Source of the DNA: an uncultured Bacteroidaceae bacterium
Lineage (GTDB): Bacteria > Bacteroidota > Bacteroidia > Bacteroidales > Bacteroidaceae
NCBI GenBank assembly: GCA_944320965.1
Contig: CALUJO010000017.1
Coordinates: 1-46,968, forward strand
Direction of reading: 5' to 3'
DNA: 46,968 bases
Made by a program: the position numbers and the translations under genes. Every line of letters begins with the position of its first letter. The first letter of the stretch is position 1. Positions 26,877 to 34,705 of the stretch are shown one piece after another. A model generated the notes under the pieces. That model was not told where the DNA came from. It did no database searches and worked only from the letters and a program-made list of their open reading frames with translations.

Positions 26877-28165
26877 ATGTTTCCTGCAGCAGAAACCATT
26901 AGTTTGTCTGAATCAAAATATTTGACTGCCATGTTCCGTAAATCTTCTGCCGTTACTGTTTTAAGAACTTCAACACTTTCACGGTAAAAGTCTTCAGTAA
27001 GCCCGATTGAAGCAAGCAGCATCCTTGAATCGGCTATTGAGAACGCACCTTCAAACGAACGCATTATTTCGCCAATCATAAAGCTTCTTACACTCTCCAG
27101 TTCATCAGGTCCGATAAGTTCCTCACAAAGGCGGTCCATTTCAATTTTGACTTCCTTTACTACATCCTCATAACTGTCTGTATTGACTTCTGAAGCAATA
27201 AGCATAAGCCCTGAACCAGGATAGAATGCCATATTTGAAGATATACCATACGTATATCCTTTCTCCTCCCTTATATTCTGCATCAGGCGGCTTCCGAAAT
27301 ATCCTCCAAGCACAGTTATCAGAATCCTTAACTTATGATAGTCCGGATGAGTCCTTTCAGGGATGAAAAGTCCCATACGCAATGATGTCTGCAAGGCGTG
27401 GTCAACATGGACTTTCCTGAAAGTTTCAGCAGAAGTTTCTATATCAAAAGTCTTTTGCGGATAAGGCTCACGGTTCTCTCCATAGGATGATTTCCCGAAT
27501 ATATCGCATACAGTATCAACAATCTTTGGGGTTACATTTCCCGAAAGATAAATTGTCGTATTACCGCTATTGTAATATCTTGAATAGAAGTCACGCAAAA
27601 GTTCACTGCTTATGGTATCATAATCTTCTGCAGTAGCATATGCACCAACAGGATGCTTCTCACCAAACATCATCTGCAACAGGCCTTTCTGCGCCAGGAA
27701 CTCAACCTTTGAAGACGCAACCAGGAAATTCTGCTTGTTTATATTTGCCACAGTCCGCAATTCCTTTTCGTCAAACAGCGGACATGTAACTATTTCATGC
27801 AAAATCTCGGCTGTTGGTCTCAGAAACTTGCCAAGACTGTACATTGATACATACGAATGCTGCATCGAAGAACTGAACTCGGTCCAGGCTCCGTAATAGT
27901 CAAATATCTCGGCTATCTGCTCTGTATTATGATAAGGAGTGCCTTCCCTCAGCATACGGCTGGTAAACAGCGACTGAAGAATATGCTGCTGGTCCCACTT
28001 GCCTCCTTTCATCATGAGGTCAACCCTGACTACATCGCTTCCTTTTACATCACTGCCTACAACAACATCAATCCCGTTCGGAAACTTTATCTGCTCAGCC
28101 TTTCCGAAATCAACATCAAAAAGCCTTGTTATGGCCGGCTGTACTGAACGGTCGAGCTTAGTCAT
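26873..28165 (-). CDS. M16 family peptidase-like protein lacking the zinc motif
   Basis: A 430-residue cytoplasmic protein with the two-lobed fold of M16 (pitrilysin/insulinase-like) peptidases. Where active members have HxxEH, at the end of the segment before LREGTPYHNTEQIAE, this protein has QQHILQSL (59-66), with no Glu or second His, so it should not bind zinc. The C-terminal lobe keeps the substrate-binding segment FGSRLMQNIREEKGYTYGIS (about 290-309), as in the inactive partner subunits of two-component M16 enzymes. Its start overlaps the end of kdsB by 8 nt, so it is translationally coupled to kdsB. No active M16 partner is in the window. Confidence 0.85.
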   Translation of the reverse strand: MTKLDRSVQPAITRLFDVDFGKAEQIKFPNGIDVVVGSDVKGSDVVRVDLMMKGGKWDQQHILQSLFTSRMLREGTPYHNTEQIAEIFDYYGAWTEFSSSMQHSYVSMYSLGKFLRPTAEILHEIVTCPLFDEKELRTVANINKQNFLVASSKVEFLAQKGLLQMMFGEKHPVGAYATAEDYDTISSELLRDFYSRYYNSGNTTIYLSGNVTPKIVDTVCDIFGKSSYGENREPYPQKTFDIETSAETFRKVHVDHALQTSLRMGLFIPERTHPDYHKLRILITVLGGYFGSRLMQNIREEKGYTYGISSNMAFYPGSGLMLIASEVNTDSYEDVVKEVKIEMDRLCEELIGPDELESVRSFMIGEIMRSFEGAFSIADSRMLLASIGLTEDFYRESVEVLKTVTAEDLRNMAVKYFDSDKLMVSAAGNI

Positions 28166-28916
28166 TCGGGTGATTTTTCAGGAACTCTTCTGCCTGAGCC
28201 AAATCCTGCGGCGTATCAATTCCTATTGTTTCTACATCAGTTATTCCAACCTTTATCTTATAACCGTTTTCCAGCCATCTCAACTGCTCAAGCGATTCGG
28301 CAAGTTCAAGTGATGACTGCGGCAGTCCTGTAATCTCTTCAAGGACATTTGAGCGGTAGGCATAAAGTCCGATATGCTTGTAATATGTATGGTTTGCAAG
28401 CCATTCAGCCTTATCACGATTCCTCTGATAAGGAATTATAGAGCGGCTGAAATACAAAGCATTCATGTTTGCGTCAACAACGACCTTTGGAGAATTTACA
28501 TTCTCAAGTTTGTCAAACCCGTCAGCAGGGACAAAAGGCTTGACAAGCGTCGCTATATCGGTTGACTCATCCTTGAAACAAGCAACAAGAGATTCTATCT
28601 GCGATTTGTGTATAAAAGGCTCATCTCCCTGTATATTTACCACAATATCATAATCTCCGCCGCAAAGATGATGTGCCTCACGGCATCTGTCTGTTCCGCT
28701 TTTGTGGTTTACTGATGTCATTACGGCATTTCCTCCAAAGCCCTTTACGGCTTCGAGTATTCTTTCGTCGTCTGTTGCAACGACAACATAGTCAAGCAGA
28801 CCGTTAACCTGCTCATAAACTCTTTGTATCACCGGCTTTCCTCCAAGCATTGCAAGCGGTTTTGCGGGAAAACGCGTAGAAGCGTATCTTGCCGGTATTA
28901 TACCAATTGTCTTCAT
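28158..28916 (-). CDS. kdsB: 3-deoxy-manno-octulosonate cytidylyltransferase
   Basis: Activates Kdo as CMP-Kdo for lipopolysaccharide inner-core assembly in the cytoplasm. It has 252 residues. The N-terminal nucleotide-binding signature is IIPARYASTRFPAKPLAML (6-24), followed by VVATDDERIL, VNIQGDEPFI with the metal-binding Asp, and the SLEQLRWLENGYKI segment near residue 215. The enzyme is complete. It has a -7 box at 28958-28965 and heads an operon whose second gene is the M16-like protein. Confidence 0.96.
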   Translation of the reverse strand: MKTIGIIPARYASTRFPAKPLAMLGGKPVIQRVYEQVNGLLDYVVVATDDERILEAVKGFGGNAVMTSVNHKSGTDRCREAHHLCGGDYDIVVNIQGDEPFIHKSQIESLVACFKDESTDIATLVKPFVPADGFDKLENVNSPKVVVDANMNALYFSRSIIPYQRNRDKAEWLANHTYYKHIGLYAYRSNVLEEITGLPQSSLELAESLEQLRWLENGYKIKVGITDVETIGIDTPQDLAQAEEFLKNHPND

Positions 28917-28957
28917 ATATTCTGTTTCTGATTTTATTCATAAAATATCCTGAAGTA

Positions 28958-28997
28958 CAAATTTATTTGTTTTTGATGATATTATTGTATTATTTTG
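28958..28997. promoter_or_regulatory. Compact divergent promoter pair (kdsB and FolK-like gene)
   Basis: The minus-strand -7 box TAAATTTG (28958-28965) directly abuts a plus-strand -33 TTTG (28966-28969). The latter is followed after 20 bp by TTATTTTG (28990-28997), one mismatch from consensus. The shared sequence CAAATTTATTTG is nearly palindromic. RNA polymerase on one side should block the other. Confidence 0.5.
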
Positions 28998-29019
28998 CCT
29001 AAAATCAGACTGGAGGCAA

Positions 29020-29406
29020 ATGAAACTTAACAAATACCTGATTATAGCAGGTTCAAACACCGACAAGGAAAAGAACATTGACCTTGCAACAAATTGCCTT
29101 GAAGACATTCCGGGCACTCATTTTATTGGCAATACTATCGAGACTGAGCCTGTAAACATGCCCAACAGTCTGACATTCCTTAACAAAGGATTTGTAATGT
29201 TCTCGGATATTGATATTGAAGAACTGAACACTCTTTGCAAGAATATTGAAAGGAAAGCGGGCCGTACACCCGAAGACAAGAAACATGGCATAGTAAAACT
29301 TGATGTTGACATTGTAATTGCCAACAACAAAGTCCTTAAGCCGTGCGACCTGGAACGGGAATATGCACGGGAGTTTGAAGCAGAATACTACAAAAAGAAA
29401 TATTAA
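29020..29406 (+). CDS. Degenerate FolK-like (HPPK) protein
   Basis: A 128-residue protein with the outline of 6-hydroxymethyl-7,8-dihydropterin pyrophosphokinase: LIIAGSNTDKEKNIDLA at the N-terminus (family GSN), ETEPV at 42-46, FLNKGFVMF, IERKAGRTP near 85-93 and a KLDVDIVIANN segment where the two metal-binding Asp residues lie in real HPPK. It is shorter than true FolK (about 160 residues) and lacks the conserved Arg-Pro before the Asp pair. It may therefore be a paralogue with another job or a weak enzyme. Unusually for this phylum, a strong Shine-Dalgarno (GGAGG at 29012-29016) precedes the ATG. Confidence 0.65.
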   Translation: MKLNKYLIIAGSNTDKEKNIDLATNCLEDIPGTHFIGNTIETEPVNMPNSLTFLNKGFVMFSDIDIEELNTLCKNIERKAGRTPEDKKHGIVKLDVDIVIANNKVLKPCDLEREYAREFEAEYYKKKY

Positions 29407-29423
29407 TCTTGACCTGGCATCTT

Positions 29424-30266
29424 TTACGCTGATATTTTCTTTAATATCAAAACATCCTGAAAGTCCAAAGAATCTGTTCCGTTTGACCAACTTCCTTTTG
29501 ACATAAAGTCTACACAAAGTCCGCACTCTTCCAACATTGAATACAAGAAAGACATATCATAGGCAACATTCGCTTCCTTTACTTTGTCATCCAGCAAATA
29601 ATATCCATCGTATTTATGATCAAAAGAGAAGTAAACTTTCTTGTTTTTTATGGCATCAAGAACTTCGTCATTAATAACAAAAAAAGTAGCCAAACAATAT
29701 CCTCCATCTTTCATTACCAGACTAATCTGCTTAAGATAGTGTTTTACATCATTTGGCATCATGTGGGTAAATACAGATGTAAGTACGATACTATCAAAAT
29801 AATTATGCTGATAAGGGAACTCAAAGTCCTTGGCCTCATTGGAAGTCTTCAGATTGTATAAATCATTCTTTAAGTCAATATGCAAGAAATGAAAATTCGG
29901 ATATCTGCTTGAGATTTTAGCCGTACACCAGTCAATACCCATCTTTACAATATCAAAACCTTCGTAAACACCTTTATCAGACAAATATTTTGTCATAGGT
30001 ATTGCCAGACGACCTATACCGCATCCTATATCCAGGATTTTTCCGTCCGGTTTCAATTTTGTATATCTTACAACAAGGTCCAATATATGTTCTCCCTGTT
30101 TCTTAAAATCTCCTGAACCTATAAAAATCTTGCCTCTGGGAGGAATCATCTCATCCCTACCTTTGGTAATTAGGGTATATAAATCCAATGGGAAATATAC
30201 TATTCTTCTGGCATAAAAGCGTAAAGTAGGAGTCAACGCATAATAAATCTTTCTAAAGATATTCAT
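29424..30266 (-). CDS. Class I SAM-dependent methyltransferase
   Basis: A 280-residue methyltransferase with motif I KILDIGCGIGRLAIP (about residues 75-89), motif II FDIVKMGIDW and a post-I segment FDSIVLTSVFTHM, typical of small-molecule or surface-glycan methyltransferases. The N-terminal 60 residues are basic and aromatic (RKIYYALTPTLRFYARRIVYF) and could lie along the membrane. The ATG at 30266 is preferred; a longer frame begins at 30296. Either start fits the promoter at 30338-30368. It converges with the FolK-like gene. Substrate unknown. Confidence 0.8.
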   Translation of the reverse strand: MNIFRKIYYALTPTLRFYARRIVYFPLDLYTLITKGRDEMIPPRGKIFIGSGDFKKQGEHILDLVVRYTKLKPDGKILDIGCGIGRLAIPMTKYLSDKGVYEGFDIVKMGIDWCTAKISSRYPNFHFLHIDLKNDLYNLKTSNEAKDFEFPYQHNYFDSIVLTSVFTHMMPNDVKHYLKQISLVMKDGGYCLATFFVINDEVLDAIKNKKVYFSFDHKYDGYYLLDDKVKEANVAYDMSFLYSMLEECGLCVDFMSKGSWSNGTDSLDFQDVLILKKISA

Positions 30267-30337
30267 AAAAAGCAGATTAATTAAATATATAAACATTCAT
30301 ACAACTAATGTATGAAAAGACATTTTTATATCCGCCA

Positions 30338-30368
30338 CAAAATTAGTCATTAATTTGAGATTAAACAA
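30338..30368 (-). promoter_or_regulatory. Promoter of the methyltransferase gene
   Basis: Minus strand: TTG (30366-30368), 20-bp spacer, TAATTTTG (30338-30345). The predicted start is near 30331. A small hairpin CATAC/GTATG (30309-30313 and 30297-30299 region) may form in the leader. Confidence 0.65.
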
Positions 30369-30387
30369 AATTTACTTATTTATTGTA

Positions 30388-31881
30388 TCACGGATAAACC
30401 GTCTTTGCCTCAACATGCCCGCCATTGTTTACAAACCTTGTTTCAATTGTAGGACCTGTTGAATATGAAGGTACATTTGCAGGCCGCTGCTGACTGCGCA
30501 GTTCCTCATCAATTCCGGCATTTCCTCCCATTATCACATGTCTTTTCCGATTCTCAATCTTTACATTCAACGAAGCATCAACATCCGGAATGAAATCAAT
30601 GAACATATCCTCAACATTAATTATTACCTTACGGTTTCTGCTGCAGGCATCTACACCTATCAGACCGTCATATCCTGTCTGATATTCCGTATTTGTACTT
30701 ACATGAACAGAATCCGCTGTGAATTCCCTGCCGTCAATCATTGTATAATGAAACTCAGGAATACAGTAAGTATCCATTCTGCGCCAACCGCCTATACCGG
30801 CAACCCTTAAAGAATCACGCACACCAACAGATTCGACATAATCCTTAAAACGGTTATAGAAAGAACTTGTAAGGTCCATACCTTGACCGCCCGTATCAAA
30901 GTTCAGGTTAATTTCATTTCCGGCAACGTCTACTGTAAAATTGAATATCTTACCTAAAGTGTAGTTAAGGTTGCTCTTTTCAAAAGGTATCCGTGTTGGA
31001 ACGGCAGGAACAGTGAAAAGGCTGTCTTTGAAATCAATCCTTACTTCCTTCATTTTCTTGATAAACGGCTGCCCGATTACAGGTCCAAGAAGTCTCAAGG
31101 CACTGTCGGCTTTTTCATGTCCAGTATCTACATCAACAATATGGAACGGAACATTCCGGAAAAGCATATTGCCTATACGCACCGAATCAACAAATGCAAT
31201 GCGTGACTGTTCATCTCCAATTCCGTTGACTGTAGTACCCAATCCTTCAACGCTTTTAATTCCTATACTATCGGCATACTCGCTTATCATAACATTCACC
31301 CCGGCTCCGGTATCAAAAAGCAGCTTGTGTCTGCCTTCATTGATAGTACCGTCAAGCAGTATCTGCCCCTCGCCGGTAAATTTCACTGTTTCATCTTTGC
31401 CAGTAGGTTCATACAGCATTTCACCGCCATGCTCCTTGCAATAACGGGCATAGCTGACAGGATTGTCAAACAGCACTTCACTATTGTCCGGCATAAAGCC
31501 TGCTTCCTCGCATGCCTTCTTCATACTCTCGGAAAGCACTATGGCATTGTCATACAACCCGAGTTCAATAAAGGCATCAGCCGTAAGGTAGGAAGTTGAG
31601 AATATCGACTCTCCCAGTTGGGAAGAATAATTTTCCACAAGATTAATGCCGAGTTCCGAAGCCGTCTGCATATCGTTTGAAGTATAAGCAATGAAGAATC
31701 TTGCCAGAACATCAAGAAACGGGACCTGCATTTCGTTCTTATGTTCATCATAATATTCGTGCAACTGTTTCCATTTCTCCGTATTGATAAGTTCGCCAAC
31801 GCGTATATCGGCAGGAGTCTGAGCATTTGCACCTAAAGCAAATACCACCCCTAAAGCAACAGACATAAAATGTTTTTTCAT
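30388..31881 (-). CDS. Exported retropepsin-like aspartyl protease with two DTG domains
   Basis: A 497-residue protein with a signal peptide (1-20, LGANA before QTPAD). The region to about 165 is helical and TPR-like (SELGINLVENYSSQLG and similar). Two retropepsin-like lobes follow, each with a catalytic Asp triad: FDTGAG at 189-194 and FDTGGQG at 328-334. Pepsins also have two lobes, while bacterial retropepsin-like proteins are usually single-lobed dimers, so an internal pair is notable. Each lobe also has the hydrophobic-hydrophobic-Gly partner (LLGPVIGQPF near 264, GLIGVDAC near 420). It is probably periplasmic. It is divergent from the symporter and has a C9 tract in its leader. Confidence 0.85.
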   Translation of the reverse strand: MKKHFMSVALGVVFALGANAQTPADIRVGELINTEKWKQLHEYYDEHKNEMQVPFLDVLARFFIAYTSNDMQTASELGINLVENYSSQLGESIFSTSYLTADAFIELGLYDNAIVLSESMKKACEEAGFMPDNSEVLFDNPVSYARYCKEHGGEMLYEPTGKDETVKFTGEGQILLDGTINEGRHKLLFDTGAGVNVMISEYADSIGIKSVEGLGTTVNGIGDEQSRIAFVDSVRIGNMLFRNVPFHIVDVDTGHEKADSALRLLGPVIGQPFIKKMKEVRIDFKDSLFTVPAVPTRIPFEKSNLNYTLGKIFNFTVDVAGNEINLNFDTGGQGMDLTSSFYNRFKDYVESVGVRDSLRVAGIGGWRRMDTYCIPEFHYTMIDGREFTADSVHVSTNTEYQTGYDGLIGVDACSRNRKVIINVEDMFIDFIPDVDASLNVKIENRKRHVIMGGNAGIDEELRSQQRPANVPSYSTGPTIETRFVNNGGHVEAKTVYP

Positions 31882-31933
31882 AATACCAATATTTACCTTG
31901 CAATTTAGGATATTTTTCTGATATTATTGTTTA

Positions 31934-31942
31934 CCCCCCCCC
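31934..31942. repeat. Homopolymeric C9 tract in the divergent promoter region
   Basis: Nine C on the plus strand (nine G on the minus strand) in otherwise AT-rich DNA, between the protease (minus) and the symporter (plus). On the minus strand it lies about 24 nt downstream of a weak -7-like box (31966-31974) and about 53 nt before the protease ATG, so it would sit in the leader. Such tracts are prone to slippage. Confidence 0.7.
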
Positions 31943-32008
31943 ATTAAAATAATTTAACTTTTCTGCAAATCATATAATATATCTTACAGTTCAATTAAAA
32001 TATTTCAA

Positions 32009-32016
32009 TACCTTTG
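32009..32016 (+). promoter_or_regulatory. -7 box for the symporter gene
   Basis: TACCTTTG matches TAnnTTTG and would start transcription near 32023, leaving a leader of about 70 nt. Confidence 0.5.
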
Positions 32017-32091
32017 TCATGCCCTAAATACTTAAAACCAAATATGGGCTGGAAACAGATAATCTGATACATAAAAACAAAATAAAACATT

Positions 32092-33552
32092 ATGTCACCA
32101 TTACTAACCAGCGGAATAATCGCAGCATACTTTATAATTCTTTTTACCGTCTCATATATTGCCGGACGAAAAGCCGACAATCATGGATTCTTTGTCGGAA
32201 ACCGCAAGTCTTCATGGTATGTTGTAGCTTTTGCAATGATAGGGTCAAGCATATCAGGCGTAACATACGTTTCTGTTCCGGGAATGGTAAGGGCAAGCGC
32301 ATTCGGATATATGCAGATGGTTATGGGATTCATTGCCGGACAATTGCTTATAGCCTTTGTCCTCACCCCGCTGTTCTACAAAATGAATCTTGTTTCAATT
32401 TACGGATACCTTGAAAACCGTTTCGGGATATCAACCTACCGCACAGGGGCATGGTTCTTTTTCATATCAAAAATGCTTGGAGCGGCAGTCAGACTGTTCC
32501 TTGTCTGCCTGACAATGCAACTGCTTATTTTTGAGCCGCTCGGTATGCCCTTCCTGCTTAATGTAGCAATAACCGTGCTGCTTGTATGGCTTTACACATT
32601 CCGCGGAGGAGTAAAATCGCTTATATGGACAGACTCTTTAAAGACACTTTGCCTTATAGTTTCGCTAATACTGTGCATATATTTCATAGCAAAAGACCTT
32701 GACTATTCATTTGCCGGAATGGTTCAGGCTATAAACGAAAGCAGCATGTCAAGGATATTTTTCTTTGATGATGTAAATGAAAAGCAGTATTTCTTCAAAC
32801 AGTTCTTTGCCGGAATGTTCACTATGATTGCAACAACAGGACTTGACCAGGACATGATGCAGCGCAACCTTAGCTGCAAGAATTTCAAGGACTCGCAAAA
32901 GAACATGATTACAAGCGCCATTTCCCAATTTGTCGTCATATTCATGTTTCTAATGCTTGGAGTCTTGCTTTATACATTTGCCGCAAAACACAATATAACG
33001 GTAGAAAAAAGTGATGAGCTCTTTCCTGTTATCGCAACTCAGGGATATCTGCCTATTATAGTAGGAATACTGTTCATCATAGGATTTATTTCATCTGCCT
33101 ATTCAGCCGCGGGTTCGGCACTGACAGCACTTACAACTTCTTTCACCGTCGATATACTCGGTACAAAAGACAAAAGCGAAGAACAGATTGTGCATACCAG
33201 AAAACGTGTGCATGTTGCAATGGCTGTCATAATGGGAACAGTCATATTCATATTCAACATTCTGAACAATACAAGTGTCATTGACGCTGTTTATGTGCTT
33301 GCAAGCTATACATACGGACCGATTCTTGGACTGTTTGCCTTCGGTATAATAACCCAAAGGAAAGTAAACGACAGATACATTCCTCTTGTAGCTGTAGTTT
33401 CTCCAATTATATGCTATGTTATCCAAAGCAACTCCGAGGCATGGTTCAACGGTTATCAGATGAGCTATGAACTGCTTATCCTGAACGCAGCCATCACCTT
33501 TATAGGAACATTTGTATTCTCATCGGGCAAAAAGCAAATGAAGCAGATGTAA
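32092..33552 (+). CDS. murT: Sodium:solute symporter, probable MurNAc transporter
   Basis: A 486-residue inner-membrane protein of the sodium:solute symporter family with about 13 predicted membrane helices. The helix 1-2 region shows FFVGNRKSSWYVVAFAMIGSSISGVTYVSVPGMV, which includes the sodium-site Ser/Gly residues of the family. Downstream are a BadF-type kinase and murQ in the same direction. This gene content and order match the N-acetylmuramic acid transporter-kinase-etherase set of Tannerella forsythia (murT, murK, murQ). Substrate assignment is therefore by context; the fold alone would fit any sugar or sialic acid. The symbol murT follows the Tannerella use, not the Gram-positive amidotransferase of the same name. 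Confidence 0.75.
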   Translation: MSPLLTSGIIAAYFIILFTVSYIAGRKADNHGFFVGNRKSSWYVVAFAMIGSSISGVTYVSVPGMVRASAFGYMQMVMGFIAGQLLIAFVLTPLFYKMNLVSIYGYLENRFGISTYRTGAWFFFISKMLGAAVRLFLVCLTMQLLIFEPLGMPFLLNVAITVLLVWLYTFRGGVKSLIWTDSLKTLCLIVSLILCIYFIAKDLDYSFAGMVQAINESSMSRIFFFDDVNEKQYFFKQFFAGMFTMIATTGLDQDMMQRNLSCKNFKDSQKNMITSAISQFVVIFMFLMLGVLLYTFAAKHNITVEKSDELFPVIATQGYLPIIVGILFIIGFISSAYSAAGSALTALTTSFTVDILGTKDKSEEQIVHTRKRVHVAMAVIMGTVIFIFNILNNTSVIDAVYVLASYTYGPILGLFAFGIITQRKVNDRYIPLVAVVSPIICYVIQSNSEAWFNGYQMSYELLILNAAITFIGTFVFSSGKKQMKQM

Positions 33553-33600
33553 ATTATATAACCAATCAATGGAATTAAATCAGCTCATATTCTATGACTC

Positions 33601-33710
33601 ATAAAACATTGAATGTTCCTGTCAAAAACGTTCTACATATTTACCAAAAACATTTAAGGTTTCAGTCAAATACATTCTACATTTTTATAGAAAATGACAG
33701 AGCATTTCCA
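33601..33710. repeat. 22-bp tandem repeat array, five degenerate units
   Basis: Units of exactly 22 bp start at 33601, 33623, 33645, 33667 and 33689. The theme is CAAAAACATTCTAC followed by T-rich sequence. The 15-mer AAAACATTGAATGTT (33603-33617) is shared exactly with the array at 16992-17006. It lies between the symporter and the kinase gene. Confidence 0.7.
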
Positions 33711-33755
33711 AAGTTTAAATATGCGCTGATTTAATCCAAGCAATAAGTAATTTTA

Positions 33756-33763
33756 TATATTTG
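33756..33763 (+). promoter_or_regulatory. -7 box for the kinase gene
   Basis: TATATTTG matches the consensus, and its predicted start is about 17 nt before the ATG at 33787. The kinase therefore need not depend on the symporter promoter. Confidence 0.5.
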
Positions 33764-33786
33764 AATTATACAAAACCAGAAAAATC

Positions 33787-34626
33787 ATGATACTGATAGC
33801 AGACAGCGGTTCCACAAAGACAGACTGGTGCCTAAGTGACAAAGGGAAAACAATATGCAACGTGCAGACAGGCGGCATAAATCCTTTTTTCCAGACCGAG
33901 GATGAAATAAGAAAAGAAATAGAGACATCGCTTGCACCAAAAATGCAGCCATACAAGATAGAATCCATACATTTTTACGGTGCAGGATGCGCATTCCCCG
34001 AAAAGAACATTATTGTTGAAAATGCCATAAGGAACTCCCTGCAGACAGACTGCCCTATTGAAATCAATTCGGACATGCTTGGAGCGGCACGCGCATTATG
34101 CGGACACCGTCCGGGAATTGCATGCATAATAGGAACAGGCTCGAACTCATGCTTCTATAATGGAAAAACAATAGAAAAGAATGTTTCGCCACTCGGTTTC
34201 ATAATTGGTGATGAAGGAAGCGGAGCCTGGCTTGGAAAGATTCTGACAGGAGACATCCTGAAGAACCAGACTTCGGCAAAGCTAAAGGAAAGTTTTCTTG
34301 CCTTTACAGGAATGACAACAGGCGATATTATTGACCGCATTTACCGTAAACCTTTCCCAAACAGATTTCTGGCAAGCCTGTCACCATTCATCCTCAGCAA
34401 TATTGAAGAACCGTACATCCGTAATCTTGTTTACAGCGGATTTGAATCTTTCATAAAACGCAATGTCATGCAATACGATTACATGAACTACAAGGTAAAC
34501 TTTACCGGTTCAGTTGCATACCATTACAAGGAGATACTGGAAGAAGCATGCCGTAATCTTGGAATAATAGCAGGCAAGATAGACAAAAATCCAATAAAAG
34601 GACTGACCGAATATCATTCAGTCTGA
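33787..34626 (+). CDS. murK: BadF/BadG-type sugar kinase, probable N-acetylmuramic acid kinase
   Basis: A 279-residue cytoplasmic ASKHA-fold kinase of the BadF/BadG/BcrA/BcrD and N-acetylglucosamine kinase group. The phosphate 1 motif is LIADSGSTKTDW at the N-terminus. The connect and phosphate 2 region has IIGTGSNSCFY near 117-127, and the adenosine motif is near FTGSVAYHYKEIL (about 238-250). GDEGSGAWLGK near 141-151 is typical of amino-sugar kinases. The neighbours are a symporter and murQ, which act before and after a MurNAc 6-kinase, so MurNAc is the likely substrate. This follows context, not a specificity motif. Confidence 0.8.
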   Translation: MILIADSGSTKTDWCLSDKGKTICNVQTGGINPFFQTEDEIRKEIETSLAPKMQPYKIESIHFYGAGCAFPEKNIIVENAIRNSLQTDCPIEINSDMLGAARALCGHRPGIACIIGTGSNSCFYNGKTIEKNVSPLGFIIGDEGSGAWLGKILTGDILKNQTSAKLKESFLAFTGMTTGDIIDRIYRKPFPNRFLASLSPFILSNIEEPYIRNLVYSGFESFIKRNVMQYDYMNYKVNFTGSVAYHYKEILEEACRNLGIIAGKIDKNPIKGLTEYHSV

Positions 34627-34667
34627 CAATATGGACAAGACAAGGCTGCATATAACATAAATAACAT

Positions 34668-34675
34668 TATTTTTG
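34668..34675 (+). promoter_or_regulatory. -7 box for murQ
   Basis: TATTTTTG matches the consensus and gives a start near 34682. This excludes the earlier in-frame ATG at 34673 and supports 34706. Confidence 0.5.
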
Positions 34676-34705
34676 CATTCTACAAATAACAGCATAAATA
34701 CAAAT

